Origin: Nemophila menziesii
Lineage: Eukaryota; Streptophyta; Magnoliopsida; Boraginales; Hydrophyllaceae
Direction: 5' to 3'
Length of the DNA: 64,000 bases
Assembly: GCA_029959085.1 (NCBI GenBank)
Contig: JARWIR010000038.1
Location: 6,084,915-6,148,914, forward strand
The notes under the pieces were generated by a model. The model saw only the letters and a list, made by a program, of their open reading frames with translations. It did not search any database and was not told where the DNA came from. Positions 10,373 through 22,248 of this stretch are shown here, in pieces; the first letter of the stretch is position 1, and every line of letters begins with the position of its first letter. A program made the translations under genes and the position numbers.

Positions 10373-10719
10373 AGCTGTTCATTTGAATATAATCTAAAGT
10401 TCAAGGATAAAAACACAACTAATCTAATGAGGGGTTTTGGAAAACATTTAAAGAGATACCAAAATGAATTTTAGTTTAAAAGATGATTTGTCAAATATTA
10501 AAACGGGAATAAAACAAGGTGAGGCTAACAATTCTGCTCTTCCAACCTCTTCTACATCCTTTCAACCCTAATCCGGTTTCGATCCATGAAGTTTAACCTT
10601 TTATTCATCACTTTTGCGAATATTAGATTTCTTAAAATCTCAATTTCGTGTTTCATTAATTTCTCTTTCATGTTTATCTTCTAGTTTCTCTTCTCAACCT
10701 TCATCTCGGCTGAATATTA

Positions 10720-12089
10720 GAAAAAGATGATGTGATTGATGAGGCTGAAGAGGATCTCTACCTCTCTCCTAACAGAGATGCAATTTATGCTAAGTTTGAT
10801 GAGCCTAACCTTTTTCTTCTCATTATAGCAACATGTAACATTAACCTGAGTTATCTGAAAAAAATTATCATTCAACACTGGGGCATTAAAGGTCGTATAT
10901 CTATTGATAAGCAAGGTATGAATTTATGTGTCGTTCACTTTGAGTAACAGAAAGATATGGAATATGTTTGGGAAAATAGGCCATATCACATCTTTGGCTT
11001 TCATGTTTTGGTTCAGAAATATGATGAGTGTGTTAACAACCCTAATTTACTTGAGGAGACCTCATTCCGGGTTAGAATTTTAAGGATTCCCCCTCTATTC
11101 ATCAAGGAAAAAAATGTTAGGAAAATTGCTTCGAAATTGGGACAAGTTGTTGTTCTTGAACTTCCTAATCCACAGAAATTTAAAAAGAACTCCTCAGTTA
11201 GAGTTCAGATTGATTGTAAGATTAATAAACCTTTATTGTCTGGGTTCATGTTTAAGATAAAGGATGGACAATCAGTTTGGATTTCATTTAAGCAAGAGAA
11301 ATTATTTGACTTATGTTATGTGCGTGGGATCTTTCGCATGAGGAAAGAAACCGTGATTCTCCTAACAAGTTGATAACTAAATTGAGGAATCGGATTAGAT
11401 TATCTGAATAAGATAAGGGACCAAATGGTTTTGTTTTTAGGGCGGGTGATAATGGTCCTCAAATTAAAAAAAAAACAAATTTAAGAGGCCATTAAAGAGT
11501 AAGAATAAGAATGGAGGAAGAAGAGAAGAAGACGAGATAGGAAGTAAGGAAATTAAAAATGATACATCTTGGGGTATTAAGGAGAAATCTAATGTGGTCT
11601 ACTAGCTTCTCATTTTGCCAACAGTTGACTTGGGCCGTGCTTGTCAAGATGGGTGGGCTTTACTTCGAATATAAGGCCTTTGAGTCTAGGAGAGATTCAT
11701 GAACTTTGTGGCCAAGTGAGGAAGTGCAAAAAGGCCAAATACTGTGTACCAGACCAAATGTTATTATTGATCCTTCTATCACTATTAACTCGGACAAAAA
11801 CATATGCTTTGGGTCTCTAGAGAGAAATAAAAACCGCACTAAGCTAGTTAGAGAAGATCCAGGGCTTCCTCTTGAAGATAAAGTCGTCTCCATGGTTCCA
11901 GCAATTTTCATCGACTTTAACCTAAAAAGAGAATATGATGAGATGGATTATGCTATGGAAATGGAGAAATTGAACAATGAAGAGGGATATGATAAGTGGG
12001 GTGATGAAGGATCTCTTGAAAGACTGGATTCTCAAAACTCAGAAGTGGCTTGCGGGGTTGACCTATATCAACCCAAAACTGTTCAATGA
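10720..12089 (+). pseudogene. LINE ORF1: DUF4283-type RNA-binding protein
   Basis: The N-terminal part (about 10720-10945) reads EAEEDLYLSPNRDAIYAKFDEPN and later 'IQHWGIKGRISIDKQGMNLCVVHF'. After one stop it continues at 10957 with MEYVWENRPYHIFGFHVLVQ, then 'SFRVRILRIPPLFIKEKNVRKIASKLG', the pattern of the DUF4283 domain, and 'KLFDLCYVRGIFRMRKE', a damaged zf-CCHC_4 knuckle (an expected Cys is Arg). From 11374 to 12089 a variable, charged linker follows with further stops; the last frame (11706-12089) ends QPKTVQ. The ORF1 stop TGA overlaps the ORF2 ATG in ATGA (12086-12089). ORF1 of plant L1 elements coats the RNA. Confidence 0.8.
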
Positions 12090-12790
12090 TACAAGTTTGG
12101 AACTGTCAAGGCATAGGAACGACCTTGACAGAGCTGAGCCTAATCTACATGGTTAAGGTTCACTATATAAAGGTACTGTTTCTCTCTGAAACTAAACGCA
12201 AATTTAATTACTTGGAAAATTTGTGCCCTAAGCTGAATATGTCTCTTGTAGCATATGTTGATCCTAAGGGTTCATCAGGGGGTCTTACTGTTTTCGTGAA
12301 GGATACAGAGAAATTTAAACTTATAAGTTTTGAAAAGAACATAATTCATTGTTCTTATGAAGGTTCTCAAGTTGGTTTATGTGAGTTATCCTTTCTGTAT
12401 GGACCAATAGCTGATGTGGATAAGGAAAACTTTTTGAAAAGAATTTATGATTTTATTACTACACAAAACTGTTGGTGCATACTTGGGGATTTCAATTTTA
12501 TTAGATTTCAATCTGAGAAACTGGGCGGTGAAATTGGTAGTGCTAATAAAAAGAACATGGCATTGTTTAATGATTTCAATGAGACTAATGAATTACTTGA
12601 TTTGCCAACTAAAGGATGTAATTTCTCTGGGTCCAACAAGAGAAATGGAAACCAGATGATTAAGCAAGTTCTAGATAGAATTTTGGTGAATAAAATTTGG
12701 ATGGATAGATTCCCTAACTCTTGGAGTGCATTACTCCCCCTACGGGTTTTGATCATTCACCAGCTATTTTAAATCTTGGAACCCCTTCTA
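12086..12790 (+). pseudogene. LINE ORF2 endonuclease domain (APE-like)
   Basis: Begins MIQVWNCQGIGTTLT, the usual start of plant LINE ORF2, with the first active-site Asn in WNCQG. It continues with the catalytic Glu in LFLSETKRK, then GSSGGLTVFV, then ILGDFNFIR (Asp and Asn), VLDRILVN, and a terminal GFDHSPAILNLG read after a one-base frameshift near 12720. All main catalytic positions of the apurinic-type nuclease that nicks target DNA are still visible, so decay is recent in this domain. The frame breaks before the reverse transcriptase. Confidence 0.88.
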
Positions 12791-14580
12791 TAAAAAGTAA
12801 GAAGAAATGCATGATTGAAAATGGTTGGATACATGATGATTCTTTTTGTAAAATGATTTTAAAAAATTGGAAATCTCATTCTTATGATCATTTAAAGGGA
12901 TTAAAAGATTTAGGATTAGACCTTAAATTTTCAGAAACATGTTTCTCTCTGGGTAAGGAAAAGAGTATTAAACAATTGAATTTTGATAAAAAAAAAATCT
13001 TGCTCAGATGGAGAAGTTGTATAATGAACCATTCACATAGAATAACAAAATCGCATTTTACACACCAAGTATGGAACTTGAATATTACTGGAAAAAGGAA
13101 GAAATGTACTGGGCTCTAAGGTCTAGAGATTGTTGGTTAAAGCTTGAAGATAAAAATAAAAAGCATTTCCATGTTATAACCAAAGTCAAGAGAACTAGAA
13201 ACAGAATCTCTAGGATTAAAAATGAAAGTGGGGATTGGATTTCTTAGGAAAGGGAAATTGTCCAGGAAATCACAACACACTATAACAATGTGTTTAAGTC
13301 TGTGGGACCTAGACACTATGATCCTAGCTTGAGTTGTGTGAAAAAAGTTGTTTCTCAAGAAATTAATTATAACTTGGTCAAACCAGATACTGAAGATGAT
13401 CTAAAAGAATCCATTTGGTCTCTTGGTAGTGATAAATCACTTGGACCCGATGGTTTTCGAGGTTTCTTCTTTAAATTTTTTTGGGAGGAATTGAAAGTGG
13501 ATCTTGTGAAACTGGTATCTAACTTTATCATGAATAATTCCTCTCTTACTAATATTTATTTTACTACTATTGCGCTTATTCCTAAGTGTACTAACCCTGA
13601 TTTAGTTTCTTCTTTCAGACCAATTAGCTGTGAAAATTTCGTTTACAATATTATTCAAAGATTTTAGCAAATAGATTGCAACCTTGGCTTAGTAGCATCA
13701 TTTCAAAGATATAGATAACTTTTATACCAGGTTGGTCTATCTTTGAAAATATACTTATAGCTCAGGAAGCTAGTCGCTTTCTTAAAAATAAAAGGTCTTC
13801 AAAAAAATATAGCATTGCTATTGAGGTAGATAAGAGTAAGGCATATGAAAATATAGAGTGGGACTTTCTCCTTGGTCTATTGAGGAAAATGGGTTTTCAC
13901 TCTAGATGGGTGGATTGGATAAAAAATTGTATTTCTACAGTTACTTATACAATTCAAGTCAATGGTGTTCTTTATGATATTGATTGTCCAAAAATAGGGT
14001 TAAGACAGGGAGACCCTTTGTCTCCCTATCTGTTTTGGCTAGTTACTTAAGCTCTTACCTCATTGATTAATCACTATGTGCAGTCATGGTTGCTTAAAGG
14101 ATTGAAAATTGCTAGAGTTTCCCCTATGATCACTCATATCGTTTTTTATGATGATAGACTTTTTTTTCTTGGAAGCAGATGAGTATAATATTGATAGTTT
14201 TCTTACAATTCTTAATTGGAATTGTTTGGCTACAGGACAAAAAAATAACTTGAACAAAAGTGAGGTTCTATTTAGCAAAAATACAGCAATGGAAGTGAAA
14301 AGAAAGATTTCAAGTCAACTCAGAATGAGGAAACTAGAAGATCTTGGAAAATATATTGGCATTCTTTCTGGTTGGGGTAAGTCCAAGGTAAAATCATTAG
14401 AATGGCTTGTTGAATTGATACTGAAAAGAATGGAAAGTTGGGATACAAAATTTCTTTCAAAAATTGGAAAGGAAATTCTTGTCAAGGCAATTATAGGTGC
14501 AATTCCTAACTTTATTATGTCATTATTTTTATTACTACAAAACTTACAAATCATTTAACATCCCTGGTTTCTAACCAAGG
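12790..14580 (+). pseudogene. LINE ORF2 reverse transcriptase domain
   Basis: 12790-13290 holds the connecting helix region, with a stop near 13245. From 13290 the frame reads FKSVGPRHYDPSLSCVKK and then the entry motif SLGSDKSLGPDGFRGFFFK. Next come IALIPKCTNPDLVSSFRPIS, a damaged motif A (EVDKSKAYENIEWDFL), then LRQGDPLSPYLFWL, HIVFYDDRLFFL (the F-A-D-D position, here F-Y-D-D), and LGKYIGILSGWGKSKVKSLEWL. Stops at about 13665, 13710 and 14048 and several frameshifts inactivate it. Target-primed reverse transcription is the known role. Confidence 0.88.
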
Positions 14581-15440
14581 GGAAAAAAGATGTCATTAGA
14601 TTAAATGGCAGACTTTGATGAATTCAAAAGAGGATGGAGAGATAGGTTCTAAAGATTTTCACACTCAAACTCTTGGTTTCTAATGCTTGGAAAGTATTTT
14701 TAAATGAGAACTCTCTCCTTTTTAAATTTCTTAAAGGTACTTCCCTAATAATGGTTTTTTAGATGCCTCTTTGTCCTAACTGTTCTTGGGGTTGGAAAAG
14801 TTTACTTGAAGGGAGGTATTGTTTCAAAAATGAGTTGTTTTGGACAGTTGGAGATGGAAAAAAATTAAAATTTGGGAGTATTTTTGGATTTCAAATACTA
14901 GATATACTGTCAAACCTCGTGGTTGTCGATTAATGTTTGTATCTGAACTGTTTCTCACAGGGGCAAAATAAATGGAATTTGGAGTTGATTAGTAACTTAT
15001 TATTACCTCATGTTGCAGCAACCATAAGTGGGTTATACATCCCCTTATTTTACTGTTTTGACACCCCTTATTGGACTGGGTCCAAGAATGGAAAAGTCAC
15101 AGTCAGAGAATGTTATAACAAACTATGGAGGGCTTAGCAAAGGAAAGAAATGCTTAAGAATAAGAAAGGAGGGTAATCCTCTTTCAAACTTGAGGACTTT
15201 GATTGGAGATTTATTTGGCAAAGTAAAGTCATGCCAAAAATTAAAAAATTCATCTAGAAATGTTGTAATAATGGGATAGAACAAATGAGAATAGATTTAA
15301 AAGGAGATCAACTGAAACTCCATTGTGTGATATTCGTGGAGAAAAGGATGAATCAATTTAACATCTCATGTTTCAATGTTCATTAGCTAGGGCAGTTGGC
15401 TTGCTAGTCCACTTTGTTTCAACTCCTTAACTGAACCCTC
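14580..15440 (+). pseudogene. LINE zinc-binding region (zf-RVT), degraded
   Basis: Pieces such as SWGWKSLLEGRYCFKNE around 14785-14835, FDTPYWTGSKNGKVTVRECYNKLWRA (15058-15137), then KVMPKIKKFIW near 15225 and HLMFQCSLARAVGLLVHF near 15355. These are in different frames, so several indels have occurred. Order and spacing match the zf-RVT region of the sister copy at 29.4-31.5 kb. Confidence 0.75.
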
Positions 15441-15784
15441 ATGTAATGTACAAAAATGGATTCAGTTTGTGAGACTGAGGTGTAAAGAAAAGGGAGATCG
15501 CTCTTATAACATGTGAGACCTTACTTTTTTTATTTCTTGGAATATTTGGAAGGGGAGAAATGAATTTATCTTTAAAGATTTAGTCCCTGGCCCATTGAAT
15601 ATTATACAAATATCCATTATTGTCTATGATGAGTATAGTCTCGCAAATTGGCAAACTATTGAGGCAAATTTAAAATAATAATCTTGATGAACTTATTTAC
15701 AAGTTCAAGAACATAGTAATTTTAGGGATAATTGTGAAGTTGTTCTTGTACAATTGACAAGAGTGTGAAGGGAATCTAGATCCA

Positions 15785-16278
15785 GTTGCAAACCACCTAG
15801 TATTGGGAGGTTTAAAATTAACTATGATGCTTTAGTTAATTCGAGTTCTAATATAGCTGCCTTTTCTTGTATATTAAGGGACTCCACAAGAAGAATGATT
15901 GAAGGTTTTGCTAGGGAGATCAAGGTCAATTCAGTTATTGAAGCAGAAGCAAGGGGGATTTTTGCAGCTTGTGATATGGCTTCAAGAATTTCCCCTGGTT
16001 GTGTGGAAATAGAGAATGATAATCTTTGTATTGTTAATCAAATTAATTCTAGTAGTAAACACTCTAGTATTACTAGGATTTTGGTTAAGAACATTTTTAT
16101 TTGTAAAGCATTGTATAACCTTAAGATCTCGTCAACTAAGAGATCAAACAATAGGAAAGCGGATTGGGTGGCCAAACAAAAGCTACGTGGCAATTTGTTT
16201 GGTCTTTCGAATGTTTTTCCACCTCCCCAATTAGCTAACTTGATCAAGGGCGATTTTGATCCTCTAGGGATTGACTAA
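15785..16278 (+). pseudogene. LINE RNase H domain
   Basis: Reading from about 15785: CKPPSIGRFKINYDALVNSS, a conserved RNase H opening with the first Asp (YDA), then FSCILRDSTRRMIEGFARE, Glu in VIEAEARGIFAACDMASR, Asp in EIENDNLCIVNQ, and the last Asp in NNRKADWVAKQ. It ends LFGLSNVFPPPQLANLIKGD...LGID with a stop at 16276-16278. All four acidic positions are kept. The frame 15895-16278 is open; only the first part needs no start, since it belongs to the ORF2 polyprotein. Fifty bases later comes the short poly(A). Confidence 0.88.
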
Positions 16279-16327
16279 GATGTAATGAACTTCTCTTTTT
16301 AATGCTTTTGTATTCGACTAAAAAAAA

Positions 16328-19130
16328 TGGGCACATATCATGTGGAATTAAATAGTAATCATGGTTAAAATTTAGATCAAAATCTATATAATATAACACA
16401 AACTAATTAACTATTTTCAAATCTATAAAAACTTTCCCAAAATATCTTAAAATACCCTTAAACCTTTTAAATATAAAGGGTCTTCCACTCCTATAAATCT
16501 TTACAATTCATTCTTCCCCGTTCACCTTCAACAATAATTTTAATATTTCATAAAAGATAAAAAATCATTCTCCTCTTCTGTTAAAAGATCATTCACACAT
16601 TTACGATTATCAAGTAAACTATAATATAATTATAAGCGAATTAAAAACATACTAGAAAGTAATATTTAAATGGATGTTGGATCGTGATATTTTGTATTTA
16701 ACGTGAAATAGTTTTTGTTAATGGAGGTTCTGAGTAGTTCAAGGAGAATTTGAGAAATTTTAAGGATTTTTGATAATTTTAGGGAGATTCTTAGAATTTT
16801 AGGGATAGACGGTCAGTTTGTCATGTGTAATATAGATTTATTAACTCCTACAAGTACAACTATTTCCCCATCTCATCATGACCATTGTCGTTTATCACCA
16901 CACATCATTATACATAACCATTATTCCATTTGAAGGTCCTATTCATACGTTTCAACTATTTTCAAGTGAAACCCTACCAAACACAATAATATAAAGTATG
17001 TTTTTAGGTGTTTTCACGTAAAACATTAACAAACACAATAACTTTTAAATTTTTTTATAGTTATCTCTTTTTTATAGTGACTCTGTTGGATATTTGAAGT
17101 AATACTTCATATTTTGACGGTGCTAAGAATCTGTGTTGTCCACCAAAGCAAAACTTATCTACCATTCTCAAGTTAAGGTTGTTGTTGCCATTAATTAAAG
17201 AAGTGGTATTGCTAATAGAGATGTGTTTTCCTCAATTTTGGTTTAATTTAAAAGTGCCTCGGGTTTCAAATTTACTAAATTTGTCTTTGTGTAATTCTTG
17301 CAGTAACGGTGAAAAAGATCAAGTAAAACATAATCTTTCATTTAATTTTCTATTTAAACAAAGTGAATTAATGTTATTTTTTGTCACACTTGTATATGGA
17401 TTTTTGATGTAAGTAGAGTGTTAATTGTTGTAGCTAGTGGTCCATGTTAGTTTATTTTTCATTTAATATTTTATGTAGTTGATGTCATCTTTAGTTTATC
17501 TCTAAAGTTAATTTCACCATTGGTCTCTGTTTTTGGTAAAATAGCCAAATATACTTATGCGGTTCACTTTGTTGAACTTGTTGTCGTGTTTTGGTAACAA
17601 GATTTCATAAAGTTTTTACGATTTTGTTGTCTAGTTTCTTGAATAATAAGATATTTGAGTGTTGTTATTTTTTTTTTCACATTGTATTCCTAAGAAAAGC
17701 ATGCAAAAGAATACATACTTGATTTTTTTTGGGGACAATATTCGAAATAATAAGATTGGGAGATTCCGAGTCAAGCATTTTTCCTTTAAAAGTGAAGGTA
17801 GCAAGGCCTCACATAAGAAGTTATAAGTAAATGATTTATATATGACTTAAAGCCCATCTTAGAACGGTTAGACTTGCTTCTCAGCAAACTAGAACAAAAA
17901 TGAAATCTTTTTCAATCAAGACAAATTCAATTTAATCAATTATTCTTTTGGGTGAATTACATTAATGTCTTATGTATTTTGATACCAACTTGGCAGCAAA
18001 AATAACATTTTCTCAATTTTAGAATAATTCAATGGGTATATATGTCTATTTGCATAACTTAGGGACCAAAAATGGAATTTGTTTTCTTATTTCAGAATAA
18101 CTCAAAGGCATATTTGGTTTTTTGTATATCTCGGGGAACGTTAATGCATTTAACGTGCCAGAACAGGGGTGTACTTGGTTATTTTGCATAACTTTTTCAC
18201 TTAGATATAATTTGATTTTTGCATAAAATAGCAAAACAATAATGCAGATGAAAATCTATTTTTAGAATGAGAAGAGATTATAAACTGGGGTACAGTTCTT
18301 CTTTCATATATGCAAGACCCTTCCGCATATGGTTTTTGCTTTAAAATCTTGATCTGGACTTGTTTCGATGAGCTTCTACCTATTGGGATGCATTCCTTAA
18401 TATTTTCTCTTCTTTCCGACCTTTGTTGTGAGAGGTTGTTCATCTATGCATCGTTATTTGATTAATGAAATCAAAATATTGGGAAGTGTTGGTTTTGGAG
18501 TGTGTGTAGAGAAATAGAATATTGGTAAACCAAGTTTATTCTTCAATACGGTGATTGCTTCTTTATTACCTTTGTTGTAAGTGGTTGTTCATGGTGGAAT
18601 TTGGGTTTGCTTATTGAAATTTGAGCTACATGGGGTTATTCATGGAAAAGGAAAATTTCTGTAGGGGTTTTGTAAATTAGTCGAACAACTCTCTAAACCT
18701 AAAAAAATGTATATGACAAACTAGGAGTTTGTAAAGAAAAACATGTTACTCTGGATATTCGTCAATCAAAAAATGTGTATCCCTTCTTGGAATTTCTTTC
18801 CTTGAAGAAACATAATGGTGGGTTACTTAAATCCCTAATGTTTTTTTATTTTTGACTCCCCACTTTCAGATATATGTATGCTAAATTCTTTAATTTATAT
18901 TAAACTCATTGGTTTAATAGGGAAATGGATTGTTGATATTTCCTTATGGTGGCTCTCGAGGCATGATTTAATAACCACACTCGATGGATCAATCCTCGTA
19001 AATCTACAAGTTGTCCCAAGTAAGAATAAGTATTATTTATCATTTTTCATAAAGACTATGAAGTTAATTATTTTTATAAATAAATTTATTGGGGTTTGTG
19101 TTGCAAAAGTATAAAGTAAACTGTTAATTT
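16328..19130. other. AT-rich region, no gene recognised
   Basis: I see no convincing gene. The frame at 17179-17412 ends with LMLFFVTLVYGFLM, which faintly recalls the LINE endonuclease 'F..TLVYG' motif, but the rest does not follow, so it is only a possible relic. 18878-19114 is a low-complexity hydrophobic frame. There are no RNA genes or clear terminal repeats. Confidence 0.5.
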
Positions 19131-19600
19131 GATTTTGGTTTTCAAATGAGTAATTAAAAAGTAGGGAATTAAGTGCAAAATATTAAATTTGGAACATTAA
19201 TATAATAGACAAAAAGACTAAGATGCAATAAAAAAGGAAAATATGAGATAAGAGTAGTTTGAGTCTTGGTAGTAATCCCCAAAGAGTAGTTTGAGTCTTC
19301 GTAGTAATCCCCAAATAGAGATAAGTTAGATGTTTCTAAACATAAGGATGTATTGGTCTTTTAGCATTATGCGTGATTTAGTTATCATCCTAAATCCCTC
19401 CCTGGTAGGTAGGTGAGTATTTTACGACAGTAGGGACCTCTCCTAAGTGACCCTACAACGCTTTCAAATGCATAAATACTGACCTTATTGACTCTCTGGT
19501 TAGTCAAGACCTCTCGGTTCAATAATAGGCACAAGTCACACCTCGTTAATAAAAATGTTATAATCTTTTTTCATTAAACCACATAGTAGCATATACTATT
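19130..19600. repeat. Possible gypsy LTR remnant
   Basis: The base pattern (AATTAAGTGCAAAATA, then GGGACCTCTCCTAAGTGACC, then GACTCTCTGGTTAGTCAAG) resembles the downstream part of the Athila-like LTR at 51.0-52.6 kb in minus orientation, but I could not align it along its length. A perfect-looking 32-bp tandem duplication lies inside it at 19251-19314. Confidence 0.3.
19251..19314. repeat. 32-bp tandem duplication
   Basis: AGAGTAGTTTGAGTCTTSGT followed by AGTAATCCCCAA occurs twice head to tail, with one base difference (G/C). A simple recent duplication. Confidence 0.9.
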
Positions 19601-19734
19601 AAAAAACAATAGCTACCTGATTTGAAGGGGAGAGATCAGGATAAAAAATGAAAGGAAGATAAAGAGCATGTAAGAAACCAATTTAAAAGGTGAACCAGAT
19701 GCAACAACACTCTTAAAAATCCAATCAATGACAT

Positions 19735-20330
19735 AATTTGTTGATATCTTGACCCATCTTATAGAAATATGAGAAGTATCATCGGCCAACAATCGGATGT
19801 CATCTAGGATCGATAGACATCTCCAGTCTGTTGTGATGGTGGGAAAGTTGATGATTGGATCAAAACTAAACCATCACTTTTGATGGTGACGCGAATAAAA
19901 GACAATTGTCTTGCATATAAATTAGAAATATTGATGGCCAAACACTTGGCAGTAAAATTTTTGCAAGGGGTTGCATGACTAGTTCATCTGAATACAATAG
20001 CCCCTTTAGGGTCTCCACCAATAAAACCGATAACAATTTCATTAGGGATAACATTTACATCTGTGTTGAGTTTAATGGTATCTTGAGAGGGAAGCTTCCA
20101 AGAAGAGACGTCAGTTATAATTGAAGAATCATGACGTTACCAGGGAAAGGGGAAGAGCATGCAAAACATGAGCAAAAAAACCATCTAGACATTTATTTAA
20201 TTGAATGAGAGTAGTAGGGACATGTACATTATTTGTCCCATAAGAATTTATTTCTTTCCAGCCAAATAGACCAACAAGTAAAGTTGGAAACAGGTTTAGT
20301 AGTGCCAATCACCCAAGGCGAACTACTAAC
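19735..20330 (-). pseudogene. Minus-strand LINE tail: end of zf-RVT and RNase H
   Basis: On the minus strand, CWSIWLERNKFLWD near 20300-20255 is the signature that ends the zf-RVT region of plant LINEs. It is followed at about 20110 by SWKLPSQDTIKLNTDVNV, the RNase H opening with its first Asp, then IGFIGGDPKGAIVFR, a stop, and NFTAKCLAINISN, where the expected A-E-xx-A Glu is Lys. Stops and a lost catalytic residue show an old copy. It lies directly downstream (in minus orientation) of an ORF1 remnant without any endonuclease or reverse transcriptase between them. Confidence 0.7.
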
Positions 20331-20639
20331 GAGAGGAATGGTTATTTGGGCAGAAAGCGATGAGGGTCAGCTGGAGATCAATAATCTACCATTTAAAGAG
20401 ACAATTTAATTAGAAACTGGGTGTGTTGAAAATATATTACTAGAAGCAGCTTTTGGATCAGAAGTATTAGGTTTTTTCAAACCAAAAAATTGCACAAAGG
20501 GTTCAGCTTCAGGGAGCCTAGATTGAGAATCCATAAAGAATTAATGATTCTCACTTTTGATATGGAGTATAGTAGAAAAATATCTTCATAATCGATAATG
20601 TTCATACGTGGGGCCAAAGAATCGAGAGGTGAATGAACT

Positions 20640-22144
20640 TCATTAAGATCCTTGGAAATGATTTCCTCATGATTCTGCATTAAAACAACATTTACAATGC
20701 AGGGATTAACACCACTATCATTTTAACTAAGAGTGTTATTCACGTTTAGCTACTTGACCCTCCGAAGAGCTGCATAATAGTTTAAAGTGGAGACCGAGAC
20801 GAGGCTCGGAATGCAACTGACTAGTTAAAAAGTACCAAAGCATCACTCACGAAAAGTGATGGAACTCTAAATAATTTACATAAAATTTTATGCTATCAAA
20901 CTCTAAAGCAAGTTGGCACGCAAAACTAGTAATATGATCGCTTACGAGAGAAGGGTTACGAGTAAGAGACCCGGATATAGGTGACCAACCCCAAAATTCA
21001 GAACGCACTTAGAGATCAGATCAACGGGGACTACCTCCGCAATAGGTGGGTCCATAGAGAAACATCTAAGTCAGGGAAAAAAGGATAACATATGTCGGGG
21101 TTTTTTTCTACACTTACGGGGTGTGATAAGTAAGGAATATTATTACGCATAGATCACATGTTACTAGACACAGGATGATCAATGCACAACACCCAATTTG
21201 ATCAATCTCAAAATTGGAGAATCAAAGATATTAAACCACGAGACAAAATAGTTATGTGGCAAAACATAATGCAAAAAACTATTCCTAAGACTAGGTGCAT
21301 CAGTTACGAAACTGGGGGAGAAAGAGCAAGCTAATCTTTCCTACCCTAGAAGTAGCTAATTTACATTCAGAAGCAATATTAACAAAATTAGAAGAATACA
21401 AGAGGAAATCAGGATGGAATTACATTGTGCTAGCTCCAAGGAACTAGTGGTGTCACATGTTGGGCCAACGTCTACGATTTTTTTATGTTTCCTTTCAGAT
21501 CCCTTATCTTCTTTATCACTTCCTTCAACTCCTCCGTTAAAAGGAATCAGGTACACAGGCACTTAGAAACGGGACAAATAATCCTGAAAATAAGTTACTT
21601 ACAAAAATGTCTACTTTGATCAATACAGAATTCAACAACCGAGCCTATGGGGATGCGAGAGCTTTGATATTTTTCTCATAGATGCAATCCTTAGGGATAT
21701 TGTGGACATACATCTAGGATATTGATGTAGAGAATTCGAGCTTGTCTAGGTCCAGCCTTTTATTCCAGACTTGGAGGAAAAATATTGTTTCATTTAAATG
21801 TGCATGGGAGAGGGAGACTATACCATGAAATTTAGGGATCCTTTTCATAATGAAACACAATGATAAATGTGTTATATATATATTCCTCAACAATAGCAAG
21901 GCCCATAAGGCCCCAAACGGTTCATTTCCCTCTCAAAGGCTAGAGCATCCATCTTCTTTGTTGCTAGAACATTTGTAGTCATGCAAAAAGGATGGAGGTC
22001 AAGGTTTTTAGCTGGAAATCGCTGAAGTTTTACTTTTGAGGGCCACGTAGGATGCTTGGGAGGTAGGGGAATCTTGGATCCGTTAAGCTTGTACATGTCG
22101 GATCATGGTCTTTTAGAAGGTAAGGTAAGTTTTTGTGAGGCCAT
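20640..22144 (-). pseudogene. Minus-strand LINE ORF1 remnant (DUF4283)
   Basis: The ATG at 22144-22142 starts MASQKLTLPSKRP (then a stop), a typical LINE ORF1 start. Further on, after frameshifts, come HAHLNETIFFLQVWNKRLDL near 21800 and MYVHNIPKDCIYEKNIKALA with IGSVVEF near 21700-21620, which is the DUF4283 core (W......W..+I..IP......+..IAS.IG). From 21600 down to 20640 the frame is charged, variable and full of stops, like ORF1 linkers. A CT-repeat leader lies just upstream (22172-22248). Confidence 0.65.
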
Positions 22145-22168
22145 TTTGAAAAATCTAACCTAAGTGAA

Positions 22169-22171
<3 letters not shown>

Positions 22172-22248
<77 letters not shown>
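22172..22248. repeat. (GA)n microsatellite
   Basis: About 77 bp of nearly pure GA with one AT interruption at 22221-22222. On the minus strand it is a (CT)n leader immediately before the LINE ORF1 start, a position where plant L1 leaders are often CT-rich. Confidence 0.95.

Larger units (their letters stand above)
2910..10530 (-). mobile_element. Ty1/copia LTR retrotransposon, Sirevirus-like, nearly complete
   Basis: A 7621-bp element reading on the minus strand. Two 1165-bp LTRs (2910-4074, 9366-10530) both run TG...CA. Inside lie, in element order, an initiator-tRNA primer-binding site, gag, a pol with order protease-integrase-reverse transcriptase-RNase H (the copia order), and a polypurine tract. 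The 5-bp sequence ATTCT flanks it at 2905-2909 and 10531-10535, the expected target duplication. By eye the two LTRs differ at about six positions, so the insertion is recent. A gag with zinc knuckles, repeated G-rich tracts before the 3' LTR, and CG-rich palindromes in U3 all fit the Sirevirus lineage. It landed in the 5' leader of the LINE that resumes at 10531. One nonsense codon in RNase H and a non-overlapping gag/pol junction suggest it is not autonomous. Confidence 0.95.
9366..10530 (-). repeat. 5' LTR of the Copia element
   Basis: 1165 bp, TGATAGTC...GGCTAACA on the plus strand. It is the promoter LTR: read on the minus strand it has the CG-palindrome array (10137-10372), then TATAAAA at 10025-10031, then the transcribed part running into the PBS. 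It is followed on the plus strand by ATTCT, the target duplication. Confidence 0.95.
10531..16327 (+). mobile_element. LINE (L1-type), decayed, interrupted at its 5' end by the Copia element
   Basis: A plus-strand non-LTR retrotransposon with leader, ORF1, ORF2 (endonuclease, reverse transcriptase, zinc-binding domain, RNase H) and a 3' end TTCGACTAAAAAAAA at 16313-16327. The Copia target duplication shows that its leader was continuous with about 2775-2909 before that insertion, so the LINE probably starts close to the CACTA MITE. Many stops and frameshifts make it non-functional. The 3' signature and RNase H are shared with the minus-strand LINE at 29371-31480, so both belong to one family. 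I did not find a clear target-site duplication. Confidence 0.9.

Noticed and set aside
17179..17412. 77-codon frame with a faint 'LVYGF' LINE endonuclease motif
   Set aside because: Only one short motif fits; no catalytic residues or neighbouring domains.
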